Assembly: GCA_017431185.1 (NCBI GenBank)
Contig: JAFRLP010000282.1
Location: 1-6,701 of the forward strand
Direction: 5' to 3'
Source of the DNA: Victivallales bacterium
GTDB taxonomy: Bacteria; Verrucomicrobiota; Lentisphaeria; Oligosphaerales; Oligosphaeraceae
Length of the DNA: 6,701 bases
The position numbers were made by a program, and so were the translations under genes. Each line of letters begins with the position of its first letter. Position 1 is the first letter of the stretch. Of this stretch, positions 1-6,246 are shown one piece after another. The notes under the pieces were generated by a model, which saw nothing but the letters and a program-made list of their open reading frames with translations, ran no database searches and was not told the origin of the DNA.

Positions 1-48
1 TTTTGCCTGGCTATAGACGCTTCCCCCCTACCATCAAAGGCAAATCAC

Positions 49-84
49 AAAAAGCGGCCAACCACCAACGTGGCTGGCCGTTTT
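49..84 (-). terminator. Intrinsic terminator after oadB
   Basis: Read on the minus strand, an 11-bp stem (arms 70-80 and 55-65, one G-U pair, loop 66-69) is followed by one C and five T residues (53-49). It lies about 70 bases past the oadB stop codon and has no competing gene between, so it most likely ends the oad transcript. On the plus strand the same stem carries an A-C mismatch and is followed by TTTT, so weak bidirectional action is possible. I see no gene in bases 1-48. Confidence 0.85.
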
Positions 85-152
85 CAGTGTGCGGCGACAT
101 CCTCGCCGTCCACACAACCCAGGAAATTCAATGGCAATGTCTTAAAACATGG

Positions 153-1820
153 TTATCCCAGGGCGCAGAGCAGCACGCCTGCGACCACGGCGGAACCGAT
201 AACCCCGGAGACATTCGGCCCCATCGCCTGCATCAGCAGGAAGTTCTGGGGGTCTTCCTCCAGACCGACTTTGTTGACCACGCGGGCGGACATCGGAACG
301 GCGGAGACGCCAGCCGCGCCAATCATGGGATTGATCTTCCCGCCAGACAAACGATGGAACAGTTTGCCCAGCCAGACTCCGCCAGCCGTGCCGAACGAGA
401 AGGCAATCAACCCCAACAGCAGGATGCCCAGCGTCTCGGCATTGAGGAACTTGTCGGCTGAGAGTTTGCTGCCCACCGACAGCCCCAGAAAGATGGTCAC
501 GATGTTGATGAGGGCGTTCTGGGCGGTATCGCTCAAGCGGTCAACCACCATGCACTCCTTCATCAGGTTGCCCAGCATCAGCATGCCGATAAGCGGAGCG
601 GCCGACGGCAGAAGCAGGCAGCACAGCAGCGTGATGATGATCGGAAACACCACCTTCTCCAGTTTGGTCACCTGACGCAACTGGGCCATGCGAACCAGAC
701 GCTCCTTCTTCGTGGTCAGCAGACGGATGATGGGCGGCTGGATGATGGGCACCAACGCCATATACGAATACGCCGCCACAGCGATGGACCCCAGCAGATT
801 GGGAGCCAGACGGCTGGATATGAAGATGGCGGTCGGTCCGTCCGCCCCGCCAATGATGCCGATGGCGGCGGCGTCCTTGATGCTGAAGTGAATGCCAGGG
901 CAGTACTTGTCCAGCAGCACCGCGCCAAACAGGGCGACAAAGATGCCGAGCTGAGCGGCGCCGCCCAGCAGAGACATGATGGGGTTGGCAATCAGCGGAC
1001 CGAAGTCCGTCATCGCCCCGATGCCCAGGAAGATGAGCAGCGGGTAGATGCCCAAGGTGACGCCCTGGAAGAGGATGCCCAGAATGCCATCGGGCTCGGC
1101 GATTCCCGCCAGCGGGATATTGGACATCACGGCGCCAAAGCCGATGGGGATGAGCAGAAGCGGCTCAAATCCGCGGAAGATGCCCAGATAGAGCAGAAGA
1201 ATGCCGACGCAAATCATGATGATCCGCCCCAGGCCGAGCGTCCAGTCCTGTCCAGTCTGGTGGATGAACTCGTAGATGCCCGTGCTTGTCCACAAATGGC
1301 GCATCATCTCGCCGAAACTGATCTCCTTGCTGTCGCTGGCGGTCACCGAGTCATGGGAGACCATCTGCGGGGTCAGGTTGCAGATGACCTGCCCGGGTTG
1401 AATGGTGTTGCCCACGTCAAAGTGTACCAGGTTGACCCTGTAGCCCAGCGCGGCCTTGATTTCGCCCTTGGAACGGTTCGGCACGCCTTCCTGGTGCTTG
1501 AACTTCAGGATGAACATCGTGCGGCCAGGAATGATGTCCTGGCTGGGACGGACCGCAACCTGGTACACCACCGCCGGCGAAGGCCACACGTACTTCATAT
1601 CGACCGTGCCGTCCGCCTGCCGGACAAACTCCAGCACGCCATCTCCAGTGCGGGCCTGAAGTGTGCCGAAGACGTTAATCTCATTTGCAGCCGTGCCGGA
1701 CACGGCGGCCTTCTCGCAGGACTTGCCACACGGGGCGCAATTTGCCCCTGTCTCCGCCATCACGGCCACGGAGAGCAGCATGCCTAGCGCCAGCAGGCCA
1801 TTCAAAAGAACATTCCTCAT
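153..1820 (-). CDS. oadB: Sodium-pumping oxaloacetate decarboxylase beta subunit with a secreted-type N-terminal extension
   Basis: Integral membrane subunit that decarboxylates carboxybiotin delivered by OadA and couples this to sodium export. The conserved membrane part runs from about residue 165 to 555. It has the motif [13 protein letters not shown] and the motif [19 protein letters not shown]327, Y353, N497, G501, S506 and R513 occur at the same mutual spacing as the six functionally important residues known from Klebsiella OadB (D203, Y229, N373, G377, S382, R389). I chose the ATG at 1820 (555 residues) because AGGA at 1830-1833 lies 9 bases upstream. A GTG at 1847 would add nine residues but has no clear ribosome site. 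Residues 1-22 look like a signal peptide or signal anchor (possible cleavage AVMA/E), followed by three cysteines (28, 31, 35) and a domain up to about 165 that typical OadB proteins of about 375-435 residues lack. It is the last gene of the cluster and a terminator follows. The subunit assignment is firm; the role of the extension is unknown. Confidence 0.93.
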   Translation of the reverse strand: MRNVLLNGLLALGMLLSVAVMAETGANCAPCGKSCEKAAVSGTAANEINVFGTLQARTGDGVLEFVRQADGTVDMKYVWPSPAVVYQVAVRPSQDIIPGRTMFILKFKHQEGVPNRSKGEIKAALGYRVNLVHFDVGNTIQPGQVICNLTPQMVSHDSVTASDSKEISFGEMMRHLWTSTGIYEFIHQTGQDWTLGLGRIIMICVGILLLYLGIFRGFEPLLLIPIGFGAVMSNIPLAGIAEPDGILGILFQGVTLGIYPLLIFLGIGAMTDFGPLIANPIMSLLGGAAQLGIFVALFGAVLLDKYCPGIHFSIKDAAAIGIIGGADGPTAIFISSRLAPNLLGSIAVAAYSYMALVPIIQPPIIRLLTTKKERLVRMAQLRQVTKLEKVVFPIIITLLCCLLLPSAAPLIGMLMLGNLMKECMVVDRLSDTAQNALINIVTIFLGLSVGSKLSADKFLNAETLGILLLGLIAFSFGTAGGVWLGKLFHRLSGGKINPMIGAAGVSAVPMSARVVNKVGLEEDPQNFLLMQAMGPNVSGVIGSAVVAGVLLCALG

Positions 1821-1829
1821 ATTCGCTAT

Positions 1830-1833
1830 TCCT
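1830..1833 (-). promoter_or_regulatory. Ribosome binding site of oadB
   Basis: AGGA on the minus strand, 9 bases before the ATG at 1820. It favours this ATG over the GTG at 1847, and places a hydrophobic signal sequence directly at the N-terminus. Confidence 0.6.
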
Positions 1834-1859
1834 GTAATGGGACGCACTACTTGGAGCCG

Positions 1860-1886
1860 CCAGCCGTCGCATCATCCGACGGCTGG
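1860..1886 (-). other. Hairpin between oadA and oadB without a U-tract
   Basis: A perfect 10-bp stem (1860-1869 with 1877-1886) closes a 7-base loop in the 83-base gap between oadA and oadB. No run of T follows it in the direction of transcription, so it is not a standard intrinsic terminator. A segmental mRNA stability or processing element that sets the OadA to OadB ratio is a reasonable guess, but the sequence alone does not show this. Confidence 0.6.
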
Positions 1887-1903
1887 GCAACCTCCGCGGA
1901 CTT

Positions 1904-2242
1904 TCAGATGATGGCCACGACCTGGCCAGTCTCCAACTTGTCGCCGACGGCGACGGAGATGTCCTGGACGGTTCCGTCGGCGGGCGCCGTGATGGACTGC
2001 TCCATCTTCATCGCCTCGATGACAATCAGCGTGTCGCCCTTCTTGACCGAATCGCCCGCATTCACGGGAATGCTCTTGACCGTGCCAGGCATGGGGGCGG
2101 TGACCTCCGTGCCCTTCGCCGGCGCGGCAGGGGCGGCGGGGGCGACGCCGGTGACCACCGGCGCGGCGCCGCCAGGCAGCACCTGGACTTGGTAGGATTT
2201 GCCGTTGACGAGAATGGTGTAGGAGGCGGGTGCGTTGCTCAT
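1904..2242 (-). other. Possible internal product of oadA: free biotin carrier protein
   Basis: The ATG at 2242 (Met492 of OadA) is preceded by AAGGA at 2250-2254 with a 7-base spacer, a good ribosome site. Translation from here in the oadA frame would give a 112-residue protein: an N-terminal stretch of the kind that begins many free-standing carriers (MSNAPASYTILVNGKSY), an Ala/Pro-rich linker and a complete biotinyl domain with EAMKM. The site may instead be a relic of an older split gene that is now fused. No independent evidence for expression is visible. Confidence 0.4.
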
Positions 2243-3715
2243 TTTGCTATCCTTGTTGCTGGTTGCTTTGCTCTCTTTCTTGTCACTGACAAAACGGCAG
2301 CCCATCGGGCGGTCGCCTTTGAGGAAATTCAAACCCTTGTCCTCGCAGCAGGCGATGATGAACACATTCTCATCCGTCACTGGGAGATTGTTCTCCTTCA
2401 AGACCTGCTCGTAGTGGGGACGCCCGAACAGGGGGTCCCTGTCACGGATTTCACGCGCGTCCTCGGTGGTCGGCTCAAGCTTCAGCTGCTCCGCCGCCAT
2501 CTTGACGATTTCAGGGTCGGGAGTCGAAGGGGTCTGCCCGAAATACCCCAGCACCATCCGGCCATAGCCATTGGTGATTTCACTCCACAGCGGCTTGCCC
2601 GCCTTCTCGTTGACGGTGTTCTTGAATGCCTGCTGGAAGTAGAACTGGCTCACGGGGGTGACGCTGGTGCCGAAGCCGCCCTTCTCCACGACCTCGCGCA
2701 TGTTGCGGACAACGGCGGGGAACAGGTCCAGGCAGTTGTTGTCGCGCATCATCTGGGTGTTGGCGGTCAAGGCGCCGCCAGGCAGTGGGGAAAGCGTGAC
2801 CAGCGGATTGGTGGTCTTCGCCTCCGGCGGCAGCATGTAGCGTGCCATGCACTTCTCGAAGGTGTCCTCCACCTTGAGAATCTTCTCGTAGTCGATGTCC
2901 AGCGTGTAGTCCGTGTGCTTGAGCGCGTGCCACATGGTGAGCAGGTCAGGCTGGCTGGTTCCGCCCGACATCGGGCGCATCGCCAAATCGATGATTTCCG
3001 CGCCGCCCTCAATGGCCGCCATATAGCAGGCCACGGCCATGTCGGCGGTGTCGTGGGTGTGCATTTCAATGGGCACGTCCTGCTTGCCAGCCGCATCCAG
3101 CATCTCACGGCAACGGCGCACCGCCTCACGGATGACAGCGGGCGTGCAGGTGCCCGATGCGTCCTTGAAGCAGAGGCTGTGGAAATGCATCCCGCTCTCC
3201 AGGATTTTCTTGAGCACATCGCAGTAGAACTGCGCGCTGTGGGGATAGGTGTCCTTCATGCCGGGAGGCAGGCTCATCATCGTGATGGTCGCCTGGTGCT
3301 GAAGCCCCGCCTTGTAGATGCACTCGCCCGAGAACTGCATGTTGCGGATGTCGTTCAGGGCGTCGAAGTTGCGGATGGTGGTCATGCCGTGCTTCTTGAA
3401 CAGTTTGGCGTGCAGGTCAATCATCTCGCTGGACTGGCTGGTCAGGCCAACCACATTGACGCCGCGCGCCAAAGTCTGGAGATTGGGTTCGGGGCCGACT
3501 GCCGCGCGGATTCTGTCCATGCAGTCGAAGCCATCCTCGCCACAGTAGAAATAGGGGCTTTGGAAGCGCGCGCCGCCGCCCACCTCCAGATGGTTGATGC
3601 CGGCCTCGACGGCAGCCTTCAGGGCGGGCAGGAAATCCTCGACGATGACCCGCGCGCCGATGACGGACTGGAAGCCGTCACGGAACGACGTGTCCATGAA
3701 ACGAATCTTTTTCAT
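1904..3715 (-). CDS. oadA: Oxaloacetate decarboxylase alpha subunit (carboxyltransferase fused to biotin carrier domain)
   Basis: Cytoplasmic subunit that transfers the carboxyl group of oxaloacetate to biotin, releasing pyruvate. The start is taken as the ATG at 3715 (603 residues); AGGAG at 3722-3726 is 6 bases upstream of it, while the TTG at 3718 would leave only 3. Residues 1 to about 270 form the HMGL-like TIM barrel: D13 in FRDGFQS, K184 in CFKDASGT, and H219/H221 in EMHTHD match the metal ligands and catalytic lysine of the family. Residues of about 300-475 are the conserved carboxylase domain (PLPGGALTANTQMMRDNN, GTSVTPVSQFY). A lysine-rich and then Ala/Pro-rich linker leads to a biotinyl domain (about 536-603) with EAMKMEQ, K570 being the biotin site. 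The motif FRDGFQS replaces the usual RDAHQS; I recall this variant from Campylobacterota-type PycB/OadA proteins. Pyruvate carboxylase subunit B is the alternative, but no biotin carboxylase is here and oadB/oadG flank it. An internal start at 2242 may give a second product. Confidence 0.93.
   Translation of the reverse strand: MKKIRFMDTSFRDGFQSVIGARVIVEDFLPALKAAVEAGINHLEVGGGARFQSPYFYCGEDGFDCMDRIRAAVGPEPNLQTLARGVNVVGLTSQSSEMIDLHAKLFKKHGMTTIRNFDALNDIRNMQFSGECIYKAGLQHQATITMMSLPPGMKDTYPHSAQFYCDVLKKILESGMHFHSLCFKDASGTCTPAVIREAVRRCREMLDAAGKQDVPIEMHTHDTADMAVACYMAAIEGGAEIIDLAMRPMSGGTSQPDLLTMWHALKHTDYTLDIDYEKILKVEDTFEKCMARYMLPPEAKTTNPLVTLSPLPGGALTANTQMMRDNNCLDLFPAVVRNMREVVEKGGFGTSVTPVSQFYFQQAFKNTVNEKAGKPLWSEITNGYGRMVLGYFGQTPSTPDPEIVKMAAEQLKLEPTTEDAREIRDRDPLFGRPHYEQVLKENNLPVTDENVFIIACCEDKGLNFLKGDRPMGCRFVSDKKESKATSNKDSKMSNAPASYTILVNGKSYQVQVLPGGAAPVVTGVAPAAPAAPAKGTEVTAPMPGTVKSIPVNAGDSVKKGDTLIVIEAMKMEQSITAPADGTVQDISVAVGDKLETGQVVAII
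2250..2254 (-). promoter_or_regulatory. Shine-Dalgarno-like site inside oadA
   Basis: AAGGA on the minus strand, 7 bases before an in-frame ATG (2240-2242). It lies in the low-complexity Lys/Ser linker between the carboxyltransferase and carrier domains, where protein-level constraint should be weak. Confidence 0.45.
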
Positions 3716-3721
3716 CAATTG

Positions 3722-3726
3722 CTCCT
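3722..3726 (-). promoter_or_regulatory. Ribosome binding site of oadA
   Basis: AGGAG on the minus strand, 6 bases before the ATG at 3715. It decides the start in favour of ATG rather than the adjacent TTG at 3718. Confidence 0.75.
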
Positions 3727-3765
3727 ATGTGGGGTTGGTGGACAAGGCACTCAAGAACATATCGC

Positions 3766-3797
3766 AAAAAAAAGACTGGAACACTGTTCCAGTCTTT
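3766..3797 (-). terminator. Strong intrinsic terminator between oadG and oadA
   Basis: On the minus strand a stem of at least 11 bp (arms 3787-3797 and 3771-3781, extendable inward to 13 bp around a single base) is followed by an unbroken run of eight T (3773-3766, part of which can also pair with the A residues of the other arm). It starts 7 bases after the oadG stop codon and ends about 50 bases before the oadA start. I find no convincing promoter in the short gap after it, so it probably acts as a partial terminator that lowers oadAB relative to oadG, or as a regulated attenuator. Confidence 0.8.
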
Positions 3798-3804
3798 GCG
3801 AAAA

Positions 3805-4035
3805 TCAATGGGTTTGCGTATAATGAATGGCGGCAGCGATGGCGGCAATCACTTCCCTGTCATCTTCACTCTTCGGGGCGGATTTCCTGGCCGGCTTCTT
3901 CACTTCCGGCTCGGGCATCAAATAGGCGTATTTCGCGGAAATCTTCGCGGAAACCGTAGTCAAAAACGCCTGAATCAGCAGGAAGGCCAACGTCGTGCCC
4001 ATCCCTGCAACCAGAAGAATCAACGCACTTTGCAT
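3805..4035 (-). CDS. oadG: Oxaloacetate decarboxylase gamma subunit
   Basis: Small membrane anchor that assembles OadA with OadB and, in characterised enzymes, binds zinc to speed carboxybiotin decarboxylation. It is 76 residues long, near the usual 80 or so. One membrane helix spans about residues 4-27, followed by a Lys/Pro-rich linker (41-56) and the typical C-terminus EDDREVIAAIAAAIH, ending in His71 and His76, which fits the histidine-containing metal-binding tail of the family. The start is the ATG at 4035, with GGAG at 4043-4046 seven bases upstream. It is the first gene of the cluster, as in enterobacterial oadGAB, but a terminator hairpin separates it from oadA. Sequence conservation in this family is low, so the call rests on architecture plus position. 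Confidence 0.85.
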   Translation of the reverse strand: MQSALILLVAGMGTTLAFLLIQAFLTTVSAKISAKYAYLMPEPEVKKPARKSAPKSEDDREVIAAIAAAIHYTQTH

Positions 4036-4103
4036 TCTTTTTCTCCAATCGGTGCGGAAAAACGACAGGGAAATTTTGCCCCGTCATGGTAAGGGAAACT
4101 GGC

Positions 4104-4113
4104 TTAATATAAT
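4104..4113 (-). promoter_or_regulatory. Possible -10 element of the oadG promoter
   Basis: The minus strand reads GATTATATTAAG across 4102-4113, with TATATT or TTATAT as -10-like hexamers about 70 bases before the oadG start. No good -35 hexamer lies at the usual distance, so this is only a candidate. Confidence 0.25.
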
Positions 4114-4225
4114 CGGCAAACCGTTTTTTTCCATTCGTTTTCGAGAAAAATCAGAGATTTCCACTGCAAGCAGGTAATGCCTCACTGACTGATATTGGCT
4201 TATGCAGCAGGGCGAGCTGGCGTTT

Positions 4226-4329
4226 GGGCACAATGCCCCCTGGCCGAAGCCTCATCTTCGCCTCCTTGGCTGGCCGTAAAATCCAGGCGGATGAGTCCGG
4301 GCACAATGCACCCCTGGCCGGAGCTCATC
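4226..4329. repeat. Imperfect 31-base direct repeat with hairpins, downstream of the transposase
   Basis: Copies at 4226-4256 and 4299-4329 share GGGCACAATGC, then a C-run, TGGCCG and AGC..TCATC, with a few differences and small indels, 73 bases apart. Copy 1 contains the palindrome GGGCA-CAA-TGCCC (4226-4238). Copy 2 sits inside a larger hairpin (4290-4300 pairing with 4318-4329: GATGAG with CTCATC and CCGG with CCGG). The hairpin begins about 15 bases after the tnpC stop codon. It may be part of the left end of the element or its 3' untranslated region. Confidence 0.6.
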
Positions 4330-4344
4330 GGACGGCAACGGATG

Positions 4345-6246
4345 CTAGGCTGGCGCGGGTGCGGTGTCTGATCCTCGTCGCCTTCTCCTCAGCGTCACGT
4401 CGGGTCTTGGCAGTGCGCCCGCGGCGTCCGTCGCCGGTTCCCTGGCCATCGCGTCAAGGAGCCCCACGAGCCATCTGTAGGGATCCTCCCCCCTGACTTT
4501 CACGGTCATAAGCACGCTGGTTATGATCTCCCTGTTCCTGACCCCCCCGGCCCCCTGGCTTCCCATGCTGATTTTCCTGGCGATGACCGTCGGTCTGACG
4601 GCGCGTTCTGCCGCGTTGTTGTCGCACTTGACCCGCCTGTCCCCAACCCATTCGAAGAGCGAGTCCCATTTCTCCCGCCAGATGTTCTGATACCCCTGGA
4701 CGCCGCTGTCCCTGGCCTCGGCGAACACGATTTCCCTGATTCTGGCCCTGAGCCCCTGCGCCTTCCTGTAGTATTCCCCGTCGGGGATCGCCGTGTCGGC
4801 GCACAGCCGCATGCTTTCTGCAAGCAGCGGGCGCAATGCGTCGTGGAAGCGCCTGACCTCGTCGTTCCCGGGGGAGTAGTCCAGCAGCTTCTTCAGGTCG
4901 CGCTTCAGGTGCTCGAAGCAGTACTGGTGCCTCACGTCCAGCGGCGAGTAGCCGCCGTACCGGTCTGAGTTGACGATGGTCTTCCCCTCGTGGTCACGGT
5001 ATTCCTCAAGCGGCGTCCTCCTTGGCGGCGCGGCGGCGCCGTCGCCGGGCAGTGGACGGCTGCCCGCAGTCACCTCCCGCCCCTCGCCATGCACGGCGTC
5101 CTCCCCGTCTTCGTCCGTCCCGGGCGACGCGACGACGCCGGCCGGCCTCCTCCCGTCGGCGTACCCGAAGAACTCGGCGGGGACGGAGGAGGAGCGAGTG
5201 CCTGGGAAAAGGTGCAGGGAGACGTTGGCGTTCCAGATCACCCACGCATAGCCTTTCACCCCGTCCGTCCACCAGGTCGTCTCGTCCATGTGCACGTTGG
5301 ACTGCCGTGCGGCCTCCAGCCTTGTCTCCTCGAATGCGGGCAGGAGCCTGTCGGCCACCGTGTCCATCATGGAGAAGAAGGTGCCGACTCCGACGCCAAG
5401 CTCCCTCGCGACGTCGCCCGAGGTGTGTCCCTGCACGTAGAACTTGACGGCCCCCGCGGCGAGGAAGGAGTTCGAGTGGGACATCCGCCTCAGGACATCC
5501 CCCGGCCTCGCGTAGATGACCCTGCCGCACGAATCGCATCTGAAGACGCCGATGATCGCCACCACGTGCTCGGTCCTGGCCGGAATGTACCGGTCGTACT
5601 CTCGTCTGCGCTCCCCGATCTTCGCCAGCCTCATCTCGCCGCAGCAGGGGGGGCGCCCGGAGACGTCAAGGCAGTCCTCATGCCGCGCCGTCGCGCCGTC
5701 CCCTTCGCGGAAGGGATGCCGGCCATGCCCCTCGTGGCCCGGCTTCGCGCCGCCCCTCCTCTCCTGGTTCTCCTGCGGGGAATTGCTCTTGAACGGACGA
5801 TCAGTGGAGGGGCCGCCGGCCTTCCCGAATGGGCTTTCAGTCCCCTCCCTCACATTCAGCCTGTGCTTCAGTGCGCTGTTCTCACGCACAAGGTCCGCTT
5901 GCCTCCGCTGAAGCTCCGCGTGCTCGACGCCCAGTGCATCAGCCTTCGCCCTTGCCTCCCGCAGATCCGCCATGGCAAGCGCCAGGGACGCCACTGCCGC
6001 GTCCCGCTCCCGGCGCGCCTCGTCCCGTTCCTGCCTGGCCAGCGCAAGCTCCGAGCTGCGCGTGTCCAGCTGCCGGCAGAGGCCGGCGATGCGCTCCGCC
6101 GCAGCCCGGCTGTCCGCGCGCAGCGTCGCCAGGCATCTTTCGGAGAAGGCGAGCCTCTCCTTGAGGTCCTCCGCCTCCGCCGCGGACGCGGAGGCGCGCA
6201 CCCCAAAGCGGAAGCCTGCGGATTGCATTCGGGTGCGCCCGCTCAT
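4345..6246 (-). CDS. tnpC: IS66 family transposase (TnpC type)
   Basis: DDE transposase of 633 residues, longer than the usual 500 or so. Residues of about 22-132 form an Ala/Glu/Arg-rich coiled coil of the kind preceding the IS66 catalytic part. A basic, Gly-rich hinge (about 138-180) leads to a zinc-finger-like region (C192, C201/C202, then FRCDSCGR with C237 and C240). The catalytic part begins near 255; D321 (VHMDETTWW), D428 (IVNSDRYGGY) and E547 (CDNNAAERAVRP) are the predicted DDE triad. A low-complexity insertion of roughly 55 residues (about 362-418) lies between the first two catalytic residues, and the C-terminus ends in an Arg-rich tail. The start ATG at 6246 overlaps the stop of the upstream gene (ATGA), with AAGG seven bases before it, which points to translational coupling. 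The gene is GC-richer than the oad genes, in keeping with transfer. The reading frame is intact. Confidence 0.93.
   Translation of the reverse strand: MSGRTRMQSAGFRFGVRASASAAEAEDLKERLAFSERCLATLRADSRAAAERIAGLCRQLDTRSSELALARQERDEARRERDAAVASLALAMADLREARAKADALGVEHAELQRRQADLVRENSALKHRLNVREGTESPFGKAGGPSTDRPFKSNSPQENQERRGGAKPGHEGHGRHPFREGDGATARHEDCLDVSGRPPCCGEMRLAKIGERRREYDRYIPARTEHVVAIIGVFRCDSCGRVIYARPGDVLRRMSHSNSFLAAGAVKFYVQGHTSGDVARELGVGVGTFFSMMDTVADRLLPAFEETRLEAARQSNVHMDETTWWTDGVKGYAWVIWNANVSLHLFPGTRSSSVPAEFFGYADGRRPAGVVASPGTDEDGEDAVHGEGREVTAGSRPLPGDGAAAPPRRTPLEEYRDHEGKTIVNSDRYGGYSPLDVRHQYCFEHLKRDLKKLLDYSPGNDEVRRFHDALRPLLAESMRLCADTAIPDGEYYRKAQGLRARIREIVFAEARDSGVQGYQNIWREKWDSLFEWVGDRRVKCDNNAAERAVRPTVIARKISMGSQGAGGVRNREIITSVLMTVKVRGEDPYRWLVGLLDAMAREPATDAAGALPRPDVTLRRRRRGSDTAPAPA

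Larger units (their letters stand above)
4036..4344. other. Non-coding region between oadG and the transposase gene
   Basis: This 309-base stretch holds no convincing gene. From the oadG side it contains the oadG ribosome site (GGAG, 4043-4046), an AT-rich patch that could hold the oadG promoter (4104-4113), a T-rich tract (4124-4145), and then a GC-rich part with a direct repeat and a hairpin (4226-4329) next to the transposase stop codon. The change from AT-rich to GC-rich between about 4150 and 4215 may mark where host sequence gives way to the mobile element, but no clear terminal repeat or target duplication was found. Confidence 0.6.

Noticed and set aside
888..1787. Long plus-strand open frame opposite oadB
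   Set aside because: It is antisense to well-conserved oadB codons, has no recognisable domain, and arises from the GC-rich codon pattern of the true gene.
1845..1847. GTG as start codon of oadB
   Set aside because: It has no clear ribosome site and would place nine polar residues before the signal sequence. The ATG at 1820 has AGGA at a good distance.
3716..3718. TTG as start codon of oadA
   Set aside because: The adjacent ATG at 3715 has better spacing to AGGAG (6 bases rather than 3) and is the stronger codon.
3776..3792. The palindrome around TGGAACACTGTTCCA as a protein operator, for example LexA-like
   Set aside because: It contains GAAC-N3-GTTC, not the N4 spacing of the Gram-positive LexA box, and the following run of eight T is better explained by a terminator.
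2189..3823. 544-codon plus-strand open frame opposite oadA
   Set aside because: It fully overlaps a gene with intact catalytic motifs. The translation is rich in His, Val, Ala and Arg in the manner of an antisense shadow.
4111..4130. Plus-strand terminator CGG-CAAA-CCG followed by seven T
   Set aside because: The stem is only 3 bp and no plus-strand gene ends nearby.
4226..4329. CRISPR array
   Set aside because: There are only two imperfect copies, with indels, and the repeat extends into an RNA-like hairpin. No cas gene is present.
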